This document shows positions 7,786 to 16,327 of a stretch of 60,806 nt of DNA, piece after piece. The position numbers and the translations under genes are program-made. Every line of letters starts with the position of its first letter. Position 1 is the stretch's first letter. Where the stretch lies: positions 1-60,806 of the forward strand of contig NZ_JALBWM010000017.1 of the NCBI RefSeq assembly GCF_023895975.1, in the 5' to 3' direction. The stretch comes from Microbulbifer okhotskensis. Lineage in GTDB: Bacteria > Pseudomonadota > Gammaproteobacteria > Pseudomonadales > Cellvibrionaceae. Under the pieces are notes generated by a model. That model worked only from the letters and a program-made list of their open reading frames with translations. It was not told the origin of the DNA and searched no databases.

Positions 7786-9570
7786 ATGGCCGATAGATCC
7801 GCGCCTCCACCACTAAACTGCAAAATCTTAATCAGCTCAACTCTGGTTTTACTACTTACCCTAGCCTCATCAATAAGCAACTCTGACGCTATCAGTTTAA
7901 GTGGCGCTGAAACAGCAGCCAATATTGCAGAAATTAAAATACAGAAAAATACCCTCCATATAAAATTCGAAATATCTGCAACTGATGCACATTTATTCTG
8001 GCCTGAAATCGTGCAGACAACAGACATTTACCTGCTGGCAAGTTCAGCCAACAAACAGCAGATCAGTGGGTTTCAGGTTTATTCCGCCAAACACCGCATT
8101 AAGCCCAGTAATGTGTCGATTCGAATAGCGCAGAGAAAACCCAGAATATCCCCTTTTGCCGGGCAAACCGACCCTCGTACGGGAATGAAAATCCCCAGCT
8201 TCCCTGCTGATAAAAAGATTCTTTTAACACAGCTCCAGTACCCTATTGGAAAAACAAAAGAAATAAAAATTAAGCCACTTATGGGAAAAGATGGTTTTGC
8301 ATCCGCCAAGATTGGCTTTATCAGTTACCATGGGCAAACGCCAGTAAGTGAATTCCACTACCTGTCCCAACCAGAGACAATAATGATTGACTGGAAAGAC
8401 CCCTGGAATACACACTTTAAAAACCCCAAAATCAGCCCCTACAATCGTCATCCCTTAATGTCCTTCCTATACGTAGAGCCACGTCAGATACGCCACGAAG
8501 TATTAATGCGAACAAAGGATCTAATGGAATGGACCAATCACCCTTTCGATGCCTGGCAACCGTTAACGCCGGAGCGTAAAAAGTTTCTACATCACACGGT
8601 CCGCAGCTACTTACTTAACAGGAATCCAACCACCATAGATCAAGCCCGCTCACTACCAAACAGTGTAGAAACACTCTTTCTCAAGACCAACGGTTCCGGG
8701 TATTCACAAATATCTGAGGATGAAGCTATTGAAATGGGCTCAGTGATGATTGGATACCGAGAGAAATTTTCAATCAAAGAACTCCCACAAAGTGTTACAG
8801 TAGACTGGAATATTTTTACCGACAGCATAAACTCAGTACCCACTTTGATCCAAGACCCCGCCGGCCCCTTCCCGACCCATGTTATTCCCGCCTTCCCGGA
8901 TATCCAATGGCATAATTACCTATACGATTATCGACCACCAAACAGTGATCCACTCGTGATAGAAACTCCCAGCTTGGCAATACCCATGGCTATCTTATTT
9001 TCGTTTCTAATTATTACGATAATCGTACTGACGCTTTCCACAAAGCACTCACAGCTAAGTCGCAAAACTTCGACCATCATTTATACCACAATAATCATTT
9101 CAGCCAGTGGATTGTACTTTAACCTTCCTGAAGAGTATCGGATAAACCTTCCGGGAACCGCGAAAAAAAGTGATCTGGGCCAAGTGACTGAGCAATTGTT
9201 GTTGAAAATTGCTGCTGCATTTAAAGAGCCTTTGCCAGTGGACCTGGAGTTAAAATTAAAGAATCTAATTTTCATGGATGGATTCGACAACACCTATTCC
9301 AACTTGACACAAATCTACCAACCTAAAACCACTACCGGAAGCTTGGGCTCGGTCAGCGCAATCACTAATCTCAGAGTGGAATACTCCAGTCAAATCAACC
9401 TGAATGGAAATAAAGGTTTTCGCTTGATCACAAGCTGGCAAGCCGTAATAGAGGATCAAAGCTGGGGACACTTCGAGCAAAGGCCGCAAAAGACCCGTGC
9501 CCATATTGAAATTATCCAATCTGACAACCACTGGAAAATAGCCAGATTTACGCCCTTATCTGTGAGATAA
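7786..9570 (+). CDS. Large exported membrane protein of unknown function
   Basis: 594 residues from the ATG at 7786. The frame is open back to 7645, but the upstream 47 codons look non-coding and the 7786 start puts a signal sequence (core ILISSTLVLLLTLASS) near the N-terminus. Next come a periplasmic region of about 360 residues containing HLFWPEIVQTTDIYLL and WHNYLYDYRPPNSDP, two membrane helices (about 399-420 and 429-447), and a C-terminal domain of about 145 residues ending in IEIIQSDNHWKIARFTPL, which looks like an NTF2-type fold. I recognise no family. The coding sequence is clearly more AT-rich than the housekeeping genes, suggesting a foreign or fast-evolving gene. It lies 190 bases after the TPM gene and may be independent of it. 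Confidence 0.72.
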   Translation: MADRSAPPPLNCKILISSTLVLLLTLASSISNSDAISLSGAETAANIAEIKIQKNTLHIKFEISATDAHLFWPEIVQTTDIYLLASSANKQQISGFQVYSAKHRIKPSNVSIRIAQRKPRISPFAGQTDPRTGMKIPSFPADKKILLTQLQYPIGKTKEIKIKPLMGKDGFASAKIGFISYHGQTPVSEFHYLSQPETIMIDWKDPWNTHFKNPKISPYNRHPLMSFLYVEPRQIRHEVLMRTKDLMEWTNHPFDAWQPLTPERKKFLHHTVRSYLLNRNPTTIDQARSLPNSVETLFLKTNGSGYSQISEDEAIEMGSVMIGYREKFSIKELPQSVTVDWNIFTDSINSVPTLIQDPAGPFPTHVIPAFPDIQWHNYLYDYRPPNSDPLVIETPSLAIPMAILFSFLIITIIVLTLSTKHSQLSRKTSTIIYTTIIISASGLYFNLPEEYRINLPGTAKKSDLGQVTEQLLLKIAAAFKEPLPVDLELKLKNLIFMDGFDNTYSNLTQIYQPKTTTGSLGSVSAITNLRVEYSSQINLNGNKGFRLITSWQAVIEDQSWGHFEQRPQKTRAHIEIIQSDNHWKIARFTPLSVR

Positions 9571-9971
9571 GAAAATGAAAAGAAACTTAAAAATTATAGA
9601 AAACAGCCCCTTTTTACTGGCAGACTCCCTCAACCCGCCCCATATGCCAAGAGCTCCCAGGTTCAAAGTAACTTGGTGCACTATGTAGACTTTCAGAAAA
9701 TGGAGCTAGACGCATATCGGCTGCGTAATATTACAGAAGATGCCACCTTTCCATGAAAGAATATCGTAGAATATCCAGAGTTCACCTTCTGGATATTCTG
9801 CCAAAACCAGCATCTATGCGAGCGTTTTTCAACCGCCTGTTAGATCTTCTTACCTTTAGAAATAACGGTCACGATGGCCGAAATCTCGAAACCATTTCGG
9901 TCACCTATATGAAACATCTTTAGTGGGGATCGAAGCTAAGGGCTGCAACCATTAAGGAAAATCTATTCCAG
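9571..9971. other. 400-base gap with inverted repeats and short open frames, no clear gene
   Basis: No supported gene. Two short plus-strand frames exist: 37 codons from ATG 9574, four bases after the previous stop, and 56 codons from ATG 9753 to 9923. Neither has a good ribosome binding site. A perfect 12-base inverted repeat lies at 9768-9779 and 9788-9799 with an 8-base loop, without a T-run on either side. A second repeat, CCGAAAT/ATTTCGG, lies at 9878-9884 and 9894-9900. These probably mark the convergent ends of the two flanking genes. The composition resembles the AT-rich gene to the left. Confidence 0.5.
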
Positions 9972-10850
9972 CTACCACCGCCAAGTCACGGCAATATAAG
10001 GCCCGTGCTGGGTTATATCATAAGCAAAGCGTCCATCAGAAAGTCGATCGGAATAGTCAATACTGTAATACAGATAACCAAAGCGTAGTGAGGTGGTATC
10101 CCAGACACGCCAGTCAAATCCGGCCAACAGATTCCATTGTAAATCGTTACCGCCAGCGCCGAAGCCACCCACTTCGCTGCGCGCAGCGAAGGTTAAGCAA
10201 TCATTAATTTCAATGGCACCGCGCGCTGCCAGGGTGGGTTCCCACCAGCTCTGCTCACCTCCGAGGCGATTTCTGATTTCCGAGCCTAGGCCAACGTTAA
10301 TTCCGGCTCTCGCTTTTACTTCTTGCTTTAACCGATTCCAGCGCAGCCCTGCTCCGGCGTCGAAGAAATAACGGCGACCACTCTTCTCCAGGCTTCCTTC
10401 AAAAATCCGGTAACCTGCCAGGGCATTAATCCAGCCCTGCCGAGTATCCACTTCCACACCAATATCTATATCGATATCCAATTGTGGGTTTCTCGGCGGT
10501 TTAACGATGGCGCCTTTATCGAGCCTGAGATGCACATAGTAGAAATCTGCCACCAGACCAAAGCGCCCTTTCCAGGCTTCCAGGCGCGCAGAGAAAGCAA
10601 CATTGAGTAATTCCAGGGTCTTACTCAGGTTCAGGTCCACATCCACGGCGGTACCGGCAACGGTCGAGGTTCCCTGGGTGCGAAGAGGAAGAAAAAGATA
10701 AGGGGTGACCAGGAAGCGCCAGTCGTCGGGCGGGCTGATAGCTGGAGGGGCTTCTGTCGCCTGTGCACTGAGATTGCAGGAAGAGAAAACTAAGAGCGCC
10801 AACGCAGTAATTAGCACTCTACTTTTTCTTTGCAGCTGCCCTCTTCTCAT
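9972..10850 (-). CDS. Outer-membrane beta-barrel protein, unknown role
   Basis: 292 residues from the ATG at 10850, which begins a signal peptide (MRRGQLQRK, then a hydrophobic core ending ...NLSAQA). The upstream frame to 10919 adds residues before the signal and is less likely. The mature part alternates polar and hydrophobic residues in short strands (for example RFGLVADFYYVHLRLDKG and SLRFGYLYYSIDYSDR) and ends in IAVTWRW with a terminal aromatic residue, the signature recognised by the BAM complex. It probably belongs with the OmpW/porin-like small barrels of unknown cargo. It lies downstream of lysS but beyond that gene's terminator, so it has its own promoter. Confidence 0.75.
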   Translation of the reverse strand: MRRGQLQRKSRVLITALALLVFSSCNLSAQATEAPPAISPPDDWRFLVTPYLFLPLRTQGTSTVAGTAVDVDLNLSKTLELLNVAFSARLEAWKGRFGLVADFYYVHLRLDKGAIVKPPRNPQLDIDIDIGVEVDTRQGWINALAGYRIFEGSLEKSGRRYFFDAGAGLRWNRLKQEVKARAGINVGLGSEIRNRLGGEQSWWEPTLAARGAIEINDCLTFAARSEVGGFGAGGNDLQWNLLAGFDWRVWDTTSLRFGYLYYSIDYSDRLSDGRFAYDITQHGPYIAVTWRW

Positions 10851-10966
10851 ATCCGTATACACCGAGTGGCTGAAAGCTCTAAAGAGCATTATCCAATAAG
10901 GATAGATAGGCCTGGGCAATGTTTCAGTGAGTAAAGGATGGAGGGGGAGAGATTTGAAAAGGAGGT

Positions 10967-10998
10967 TGTTGCCGGGCAGGTAATACTACCCGGCAACA
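10967..10998 (-). terminator. Terminator of lysS
   Basis: Ten-base-pair stem formed by 10989-10998 and 10967-10976 (TGTTGCCGGG and its complement) with a 12-base loop. On the minus strand it is followed a few bases later by TTTT. It begins nine bases beyond the lysS stop codon. Confidence 0.7.
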
Positions 10999-11006
10999 CA
11001 AGACAA

Positions 11007-12491
11007 TTAGTCGTTCGCTTCAGGGCGCATATGCGGAAACAGCAGCACGTCGCGAATAGATGGGGAGTTGGTAAACAGCATTACCAAGCGGTCGATACCG
11101 ATACCTTCACCGGCGGTGGGCGGCAGGCCGTATTCCAGCGCGCGGATATAGTCGGCGTCGTAGTGCATGGCTTCGTCATCACCAGCATCTTTTTCAGCGA
11201 CCTGGGCCTTAAAGCGCTCAGCTTGGTCTTCGGCGTCATTCAGCTCGGAGAAACCGTTGGCAATCTCGCGGCCGCCGACAAAGAATTCAAAACGGTCGGT
11301 AACAAACGGATTATTATCGTTGCGGCGCGCCAGCGGAGAGACTTCGGTCGGGTACTCGGTGATAAAGGTCGGCTGGTCGAGGCGGTGCTCTACCGTCTTC
11401 TCGAAGATCTCGATCTGTACCTTGCCCAGACCCCAGCTGTCTTTCAGCGGTATACCCAACTTTTCTGCAACGGCACGGGCGGATTCGATCGTGTCGATAT
11501 CACCCGCAGTCAGTTCCGGGTTGTACTGCAGAATGGAATCGAACACCGACAGGCGAATAAATGGCTGGGAAAAGTCGTAACTGCTGTCCTGGTATGCCAC
11601 GGCGGTAGAGCCCAGTACGTCCTCACAGATACCGCGCAGCATCTTCTCTGTGAGATCCATCAGGTCGTTGTAATCCGCGTACGCCTGGTAGAACTCAAGC
11701 ATGGTGAACTCGGGGTTGTGACGAGTGGACAGGCCTTCATTACGGAAATTACGGTTAATTTCGTAAACCCGCTCAAAACCACCCACGACCAGGCGTTTCA
11801 GGTACAGCTCGGGGGCGATACGCAGATACATATCGATATCCAGCGCGTTGTGGTGCGTCACGAACGGGCGCGCGCTGGCACCGCCGGGGATAACCTGCAG
11901 CATGGGCGTTTCCACTTCCATAAACTGCTGGCCATTCAGGAAATCGCGGATGTACTCGATAACTTTGGAGCGAATACGGAACACTTCGCGCGCTTCCGGC
12001 GTGGCGATCAGGTCCACGTAGCGCTGGCGGTAGCGCAGTTCTTGGTCGGCAATGCCGTGGAATTTTTCCGGCAGCGGGCGCAGCGCTTTGGTGAGCAGGG
12101 AATACTCTTCACAATTGACGTAGAGGTCACCCTTGCCAGACTTGTGTAAGGTGCCTTTAACGCCGACGATATCGCCGATATCCCAGGCACCGAAGCGTTC
12201 TTTAATATCTTTCTGTACTGCCTTATCGGCGTAAAGCTGGATGCGGTCAGACACATCCTGGATCACCATAAAGGGGCCGCGTTTCGCCAGGATACGCCCC
12301 GCTACACACGCCCGTTTTCCCAGCTCCTCCAGCTCCTCTTTCTGTTTATCGCCGAACTCAGCTTGCAGGTCGGCAGCGAGGTTTTCGCGGCGAAAACTGT
12401 TGGGGAAAGCATTGCCCTTCTCGCGCAGAGCAGAAAGCTTGGTGCGGCGCTCAGCGATCAGTTTGTTTTCGTCTTGCTGGATATCAGTCAT
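11007..12491 (-). CDS. lysS: Lysyl-tRNA synthetase, class II
   Basis: Charges tRNA-Lys with lysine. 494 residues, close to E. coli LysS (505). The anticodon-binding OB-fold occupies about residues 60-145. Class II motif 2 is seen as [18 protein letters not shown] near 250-270 and motif 3 as [12 protein letters not shown] from 461. ATG at 12491 gives [11 protein letters not shown], the usual start. It follows prfB by 84 bases on the same strand, the same prfB-lysS order as in E. coli, so co-transcription is expected. Confidence 0.98.
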   Translation of the reverse strand: MTDIQQDENKLIAERRTKLSALREKGNAFPNSFRRENLAADLQAEFGDKQKEELEELGKRACVAGRILAKRGPFMVIQDVSDRIQLYADKAVQKDIKERFGAWDIGDIVGVKGTLHKSGKGDLYVNCEEYSLLTKALRPLPEKFHGIADQELRYRQRYVDLIATPEAREVFRIRSKVIEYIRDFLNGQQFMEVETPMLQVIPGGASARPFVTHHNALDIDMYLRIAPELYLKRLVVGGFERVYEINRNFRNEGLSTRHNPEFTMLEFYQAYADYNDLMDLTEKMLRGICEDVLGSTAVAYQDSSYDFSQPFIRLSVFDSILQYNPELTAGDIDTIESARAVAEKLGIPLKDSWGLGKVQIEIFEKTVEHRLDQPTFITEYPTEVSPLARRNDNNPFVTDRFEFFVGGREIANGFSELNDAEDQAERFKAQVAEKDAGDDEAMHYDADYIRALEYGLPPTAGEGIGIDRLVMLFTNSPSIRDVLLFPHMRPEAND

Positions 12492-12575
12492 GGTGATCTA
12501 TCAGTTTTGTGATTGATATTGCCCCCCATCCCGTTAACGGAAGACGGAGGGCGCGGTGGGAGTGGAGACTTTAAA

Positions 12576-13671
12576 TCAGAGACCGGCTTTGAGGCTGGCT
12601 TCGATAAACTGGTCTAGGTCTCCATCCAGTACTGCCTGGCAGTTGCTGGTCTGGACATTGGTGCGCAGGTCCTTGATACGCTGGTCGTCCAACACGTAGG
12701 AGCGGATTTGGCTGCCCCAGCCGATATCGGCCTTGCTATCTTCCATGGCCTGCTTCTCTGCGTTGCGTTTAAGCATTTCCTGCTCGTACATTTTTGCGCG
12801 CAACATTTTCCAGGCCTTATCGCGGTTTTGGTGTTGGGAGCGCTCACTCTGGCACTGCACCACAATATTGGTTTCCAAGTGGGTCAAGCGTACTGCAGAG
12901 TCGGTTTTATTGACGTGCTGGCCGCCGGCGCCGGAGGCGCGGTAGGTATCTTCGCGTACCTGGGATTTATCGATATCAATTTCAATATTGTCATCGATTT
13001 CCGGCGAGACAAATACCGAGCTGAAGGAGGTGTGACGGCGATTACCGGAATCAAACGGCGATTTGCGTACCAGCCGATGCACACCTGTCTCTGTGCGCAA
13101 CCAGCCAAAGGCGTAATCTCCGGAAAAATGCACTGTGGCACTCTTAATACCGGCGACCTCACCCGCAGAGACCTCTTCTAAGGTGGTTTTAAAGCCGCGA
13201 GATTCACCCCAGCGCAGGTACATGCGCAATATCATTTCCGCCCAGTCCTGGGCCTCGGTGCCACCGGAGCCCGCTTGGATATCCAAGTAAGCATTGTTTT
13301 CATCGGTCTCGCCGGAGAACATGCGGCGGAACTCCAGAACTCCCAATTGCTGCTGGAGCCCCTCTATCTCTGTGGAGACTTCTTCAACGGAGTCCTCATC
13401 ATTTTCCTCTACCGCCATCTCCAGCAGCTCGCGACAATCAGAGATGCCGGCATCGAGGTTTTCAATGGTGGTGACAACAGTTTCCAGCGAAGAGCGCTCG
13501 CGCCCCAATTCCTGTGCACGACTGGGGTCATCCCAGACGCTCGGCTCCGCCAGTTCCAGCTCGACTTCAGTCAGTCGTTCTTTCTTGCTGGCATAGTCAA
13601 AGGTACCCCCTAAGAACGTCGGTGCGCTCTTCGAGGTCTTTCAGTTGATTGAGAAGGGGGTTAATTTCCAT
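12576..13671 (-). CDS. prfB: Peptide chain release factor 2, with programmed +1 frameshift
   Basis: Recognises UGA and UAA stop codons and releases the peptide. The first 24 codons start at ATG 13671 and run to an in-frame TGA at 13597-13599. After +1 slippage at CTT TGA C, 340 further residues follow, giving 364 residues (E. coli has 365). The protein has the UGA-reading tripeptide SPF in [14 protein letters not shown] and the catalytic GGQ in [16 protein letters not shown]. Expression is autoregulated: when RF2 is scarce, the ribosome pauses at UGA and shifts. A gene finder that ignores the shift would call only 12576-13508. Confidence 0.97.
13596..13611 (-). promoter_or_regulatory. RF2 programmed frameshift site
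   Basis: On the minus strand the sequence reads AGGGGGTACCTTTGAC. It combines a Shine-Dalgarno-like AGGGGG (13606-13611), the slippery CTT, the TGA stop (13597-13599) and a C after it. This matches the E. coli prfB site except for one base between the two elements. The spacing between the purine stretch and the CTT is the canonical three bases. Confidence 0.96.
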
Positions 13672-13774
13672 GAATTCTCGGTGTCCGGACAAAATAAAAA
13701 TCGGCGCGTATTCTACCGCAGCGCGCGGGGGTCCTTCCAGTCAGATAGGGGCCGATATAGCGGTAAATTCTGCA

Positions 13775-14167
13775 CTAGGCCTTCTGCCCAGATAGTTTTT
13801 CCAGGATTGCGCAATCCGGGGACTCATTACCCGCACAGCTGTCGGCAAATGTCTGCAGAGTGGCGCGCATGCCCAGCAGGGTTTGCAACTGCTCTTCAAG
13901 CCGGGACAGCTTGTCACTCACCAGGGCCTTGGTCTCCCAACTGCGACGGTCCGGATTATCTCGCAATTCCAACAGAGCCCGAACCTCCCCTGTGGCAAAG
14001 CCGCAGGCCCGTGAATGGCTCACAAAGCACAGGGCCTCCACATCAGCAGGGCTGTAGTTGCGGTATCCATTGACCGCACGGGATGGCACCACTAAACCAA
14101 TACTCTCGTAATGACGCAGGGCTTTGGCACTAAGGCCCGAGCTCTGCGCTGCCTGGGAAATATTCAC
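13775..14167 (-). CDS. cueR: MerR-family regulator, CueR type (copper-responsive)
   Basis: 130 residues. The N-terminal winged helix-turn-helix (MNISQAAQSSGLSAKALRHY) is followed by the MerR dimerisation helix and a metal-binding loop with Cys111 and Cys119 in the C-X7-C spacing CAGNESPDC. That spacing, together with Ser76 at the position equivalent to Ser77 of E. coli CueR, indicates monovalent metal sensing (Cu+, Ag+ or Au+) rather than zinc or mercury. Start is a GTG at 14167. There is no copper ATPase or copper chaperone next to it. The upstream neighbour 31 bases away is a lipoprotein. Confidence 0.85.
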   Translation of the reverse strand: MNISQAAQSSGLSAKALRHYESIGLVVPSRAVNGYRNYSPADVEALCFVSHSRACGFATGEVRALLELRDNPDRRSWETKALVSDKLSRLEEQLQTLLGMRATLQTFADSCAGNESPDCAILEKLSGQKA

Positions 14168-14198
14168 ACCCGCCCTCTTCAGCGATCAATCGGCGTTC

Positions 14199-14651
14199 CT
14201 AGGCACTATTGTCCCGGCACGCCGAAAACTGATATTGCACCTTTTCGGCAGGGTTGTACCCCAACTCCAAGGCAGCGTCTAGCGCATCCATGCCAACCAG
14301 GTGCATCAGTATGTCTCCTGTGGGAGCGCCACATACCGAGGCAAACATTCGGTCGGTACGCACGCCGCAACGGGACTCCTGCACCGCTACACCGCTTCCC
14401 CGTAACTTAGCCAGACTCTGTGGCAAAGTCATACCGCCGCCTTCACACTGCTTACTGCCACTACTGCGGTATACCCATACCATCTCCCCTGGGGGCGGGG
14501 GTGGCGTGGCAGTGGCTTCGGGTCCAACGGCGCCCGGTATATTCTCGACCTCGTTTTTCACTGCCGGCTCCTCCCTGGACTGACCGCAAGCAGCCACCGT
14601 GACAATCAATATCAATGCCCATAATAGGCAAAACAACCGTTTCTTTAGCAT
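14199..14651 (-). CDS. Cysteine-containing lipoprotein of unknown function
   Basis: 150 residues from the ATG at 14651, with GGAG eight bases before it. A signal peptide ends in VAAC (Cys22), a lipobox, and is followed by a proline-rich linker (ATATPPPPPGE). The folded part has four further cysteines in the contexts SKQCEGGG, ESRCGVRT, ASVCGAP and SACRDN, enough for two disulfides. I recognise no family. It is 31 bases upstream of the CueR-type regulator on the same strand, so it may share a transcript with it, but a copper role is only a guess. Confidence 0.75.
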   Translation of the reverse strand: MLKKRLFCLLWALILIVTVAACGQSREEPAVKNEVENIPGAVGPEATATPPPPPGEMVWVYRSSGSKQCEGGGMTLPQSLAKLRGSGVAVQESRCGVRTDRMFASVCGAPTGDILMHLVGMDALDAALELGYNPAEKVQYQFSACRDNSA

Positions 14652-14684
14652 CGAGCTTTCTCCATAAAGCAACCATTTCCCGAT

Positions 14685-15311
14685 TCAGGATAGCGCCAGC
14701 CAGGCGCCTACCGACAGCATCAATGTACCTGAAATACGGTTAATCAGGCGTACATTCTCAGCGCGCTCCAGCAGGCGGCTGAGCGCTTGGCCACCACCGG
14801 CGTAAATCAGTAGGCACAAGGCTTCCAAAAATAGTAAAACTGAGAGCAATATGGTGAACTGAGGGGCCAGGGGCAAGCTGTCATCAATAAAGGGCGGCAG
14901 TAGCGCGACAAAAAACGCCCAACCTTTGGGGTTGGCTATAGCGGTTACAAAACCCTGAACTGCCAGCGTGCGCGGCGACGGCAAAGTAAAACTGGACGAC
15001 TGGCTCTGATCGAGGACCGCGAGCTGGCCGCGAGAGCGCCACATCTGCACCCCCATCCAGGCCAAATAGACAGCCCCACAGTATTTAAACAACTGAAACA
15101 GGGTCGGATACTTCACCATAACGACTGCGGCACCGAGTGTCGCGGCGAGCGCGACTAGGGCAACGCCAATCAGCTCACCCACCATCATCCACAGGGTGTG
15201 GCGTACCCCTATCGTAATCCCCAAACTCAGGGCCAGCATCATACACAACCCCGGTGTCACCGAGGCAAAGAAACTCGCGGGTACAAAAAGAGCAAGCGCC
15301 GATAATTCCAT
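14685..15311 (-). CDS. LysE/RhtB-family amino acid exporter
   Basis: 208 residues with six predicted membrane helices. It opens MELSALALFVPASFFASVTPG, the family start with its conserved SVTPGP-like segment, and contains QGFVTAIANPKGWAFFVALLPPF, the second conserved block of RhtB proteins. These carriers export amino acids such as threonine, homoserine or lysine by proton exchange. The exact substrate is not visible. It lies within 10 kb of hom and thrC, which makes a homoserine/threonine link attractive but unproven. Confidence 0.9.
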   Translation of the reverse strand: MELSALALFVPASFFASVTPGLCMMLALSLGITIGVRHTLWMMVGELIGVALVALAATLGAAVVMVKYPTLFQLFKYCGAVYLAWMGVQMWRSRGQLAVLDQSQSSSFTLPSPRTLAVQGFVTAIANPKGWAFFVALLPPFIDDSLPLAPQFTILLSVLLFLEALCLLIYAGGGQALSRLLERAENVRLINRISGTLMLSVGAWLALS

Positions 15312-15335
15312 CGCAATTCCTAAGGTCTGATGATA

Positions 15336-16247
15336 CTAATGATGAGTACCGCTGTGGTTCCCGTAATGACTGACCAGCATCCCCGCCAACATCAAACCAC
15401 AGCCGATCAATTCCGTGGTATTGAGCATTTCATTGAGGAACAGCCAACCCGCGGCCAGGGCGAATACTGCTTCGAGGCTCATAATCACGGTGGCGTGGGA
15501 GGGTGCGGCGTAACGCTGGGCCAGCAATTGGAAGGTAAACGCCAGTGCGGTGGAGAAAATCATCATATAGGTAATGGGCCAGGCCGCATCAATCGCTGAC
15601 TGCAATGTCGCCTCCTCGGTAAATACCGAGGCCACTGCGGATAACAGGCCACATATAAGGAACTGTATGCAGGCGAGTCGCAATGCATCGTAACGCTTCA
15701 CCAACCGATCGGCGGTAAGCACCTGAATAGCAAAAACAAACGCACTGGCAAATACCATCAGGTCACCAACCAGCTGAGACTCCTCGCTAAAGTCTGCCAG
15801 CCAGTAGAGACCGAACAGAGCGAGGCCAATACCCACCCAGGTCCATCGATTGGTTTTATACCCCAAGGACAGACCAATCACCGGCACCAGTAACAGATAG
15901 AATCCGGTAATAAACCCGGCACGGCCAGCGGTGGTATACAGCAGACTCACCTGCTGCAGCGCCGATCCGAGAAACAGCCAAAAACCCAGCAAAGCACCAC
16001 CGGGCAGACAGGCGCGCCAAACGTGAGTAACCTGCCGACCCTTCCCTTCACCGGGCTGGGCATCGCGACGGGAGGACAACCAATACACGATGGGGACCAG
16101 AATTAAACCACCGAGAATAAAGCGCCACGCGTTAAATGCCAGCGGCTCAATATCGGCCATGGCAATTTTTTGCGGCACAAATGCCACGCCCCAGAAAAGC
16201 GCGGCCAGTAACAACAGAATTTCAGCCTGAACCTGTTTACGTTTCAC
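15336..16247 (-). CDS. EamA-family drug/metabolite transporter
   Basis: 303 residues from the GTG at 16247 (a TTG one codon upstream is also possible; GGGAAG lies before both). It has ten membrane helices in two EamA repeats of about 140 residues. The repeat starts show as LLLAALFWGVAFVPQKIA and LVGDLMVFASAFVFAIQVLT, and the end of repeat 2 as LEAVFALAAGWLFLNE. Members move amino acids, purines or other small molecules; the substrate is unknown. It sits between the LysE exporter (24 bases downstream) and recJ. Confidence 0.9.
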   Translation of the reverse strand: MKRKQVQAEILLLLAALFWGVAFVPQKIAMADIEPLAFNAWRFILGGLILVPIVYWLSSRRDAQPGEGKGRQVTHVWRACLPGGALLGFWLFLGSALQQVSLLYTTAGRAGFITGFYLLLVPVIGLSLGYKTNRWTWVGIGLALFGLYWLADFSEESQLVGDLMVFASAFVFAIQVLTADRLVKRYDALRLACIQFLICGLLSAVASVFTEEATLQSAIDAAWPITYMMIFSTALAFTFQLLAQRYAAPSHATVIMSLEAVFALAAGWLFLNEMLNTTELIGCGLMLAGMLVSHYGNHSGTHH

Positions 16248-16327
16248 CAATTTCTACTTCCCACCAAGTTATTTAGCAGCTGCGCACAAGCTTCCTGCAT
16301 TTCGCCACTGCCGGACAAAAAGTATCC

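Noticed and set aside
10938..12149. 403-codon plus-strand frame opposite lysS
   Set aside because: It lies antisense to the clear lysS gene, has no family features and a repetitive composition (runs of valine, glutamine, histidine) expected from the reverse frame of a GC-rich gene.
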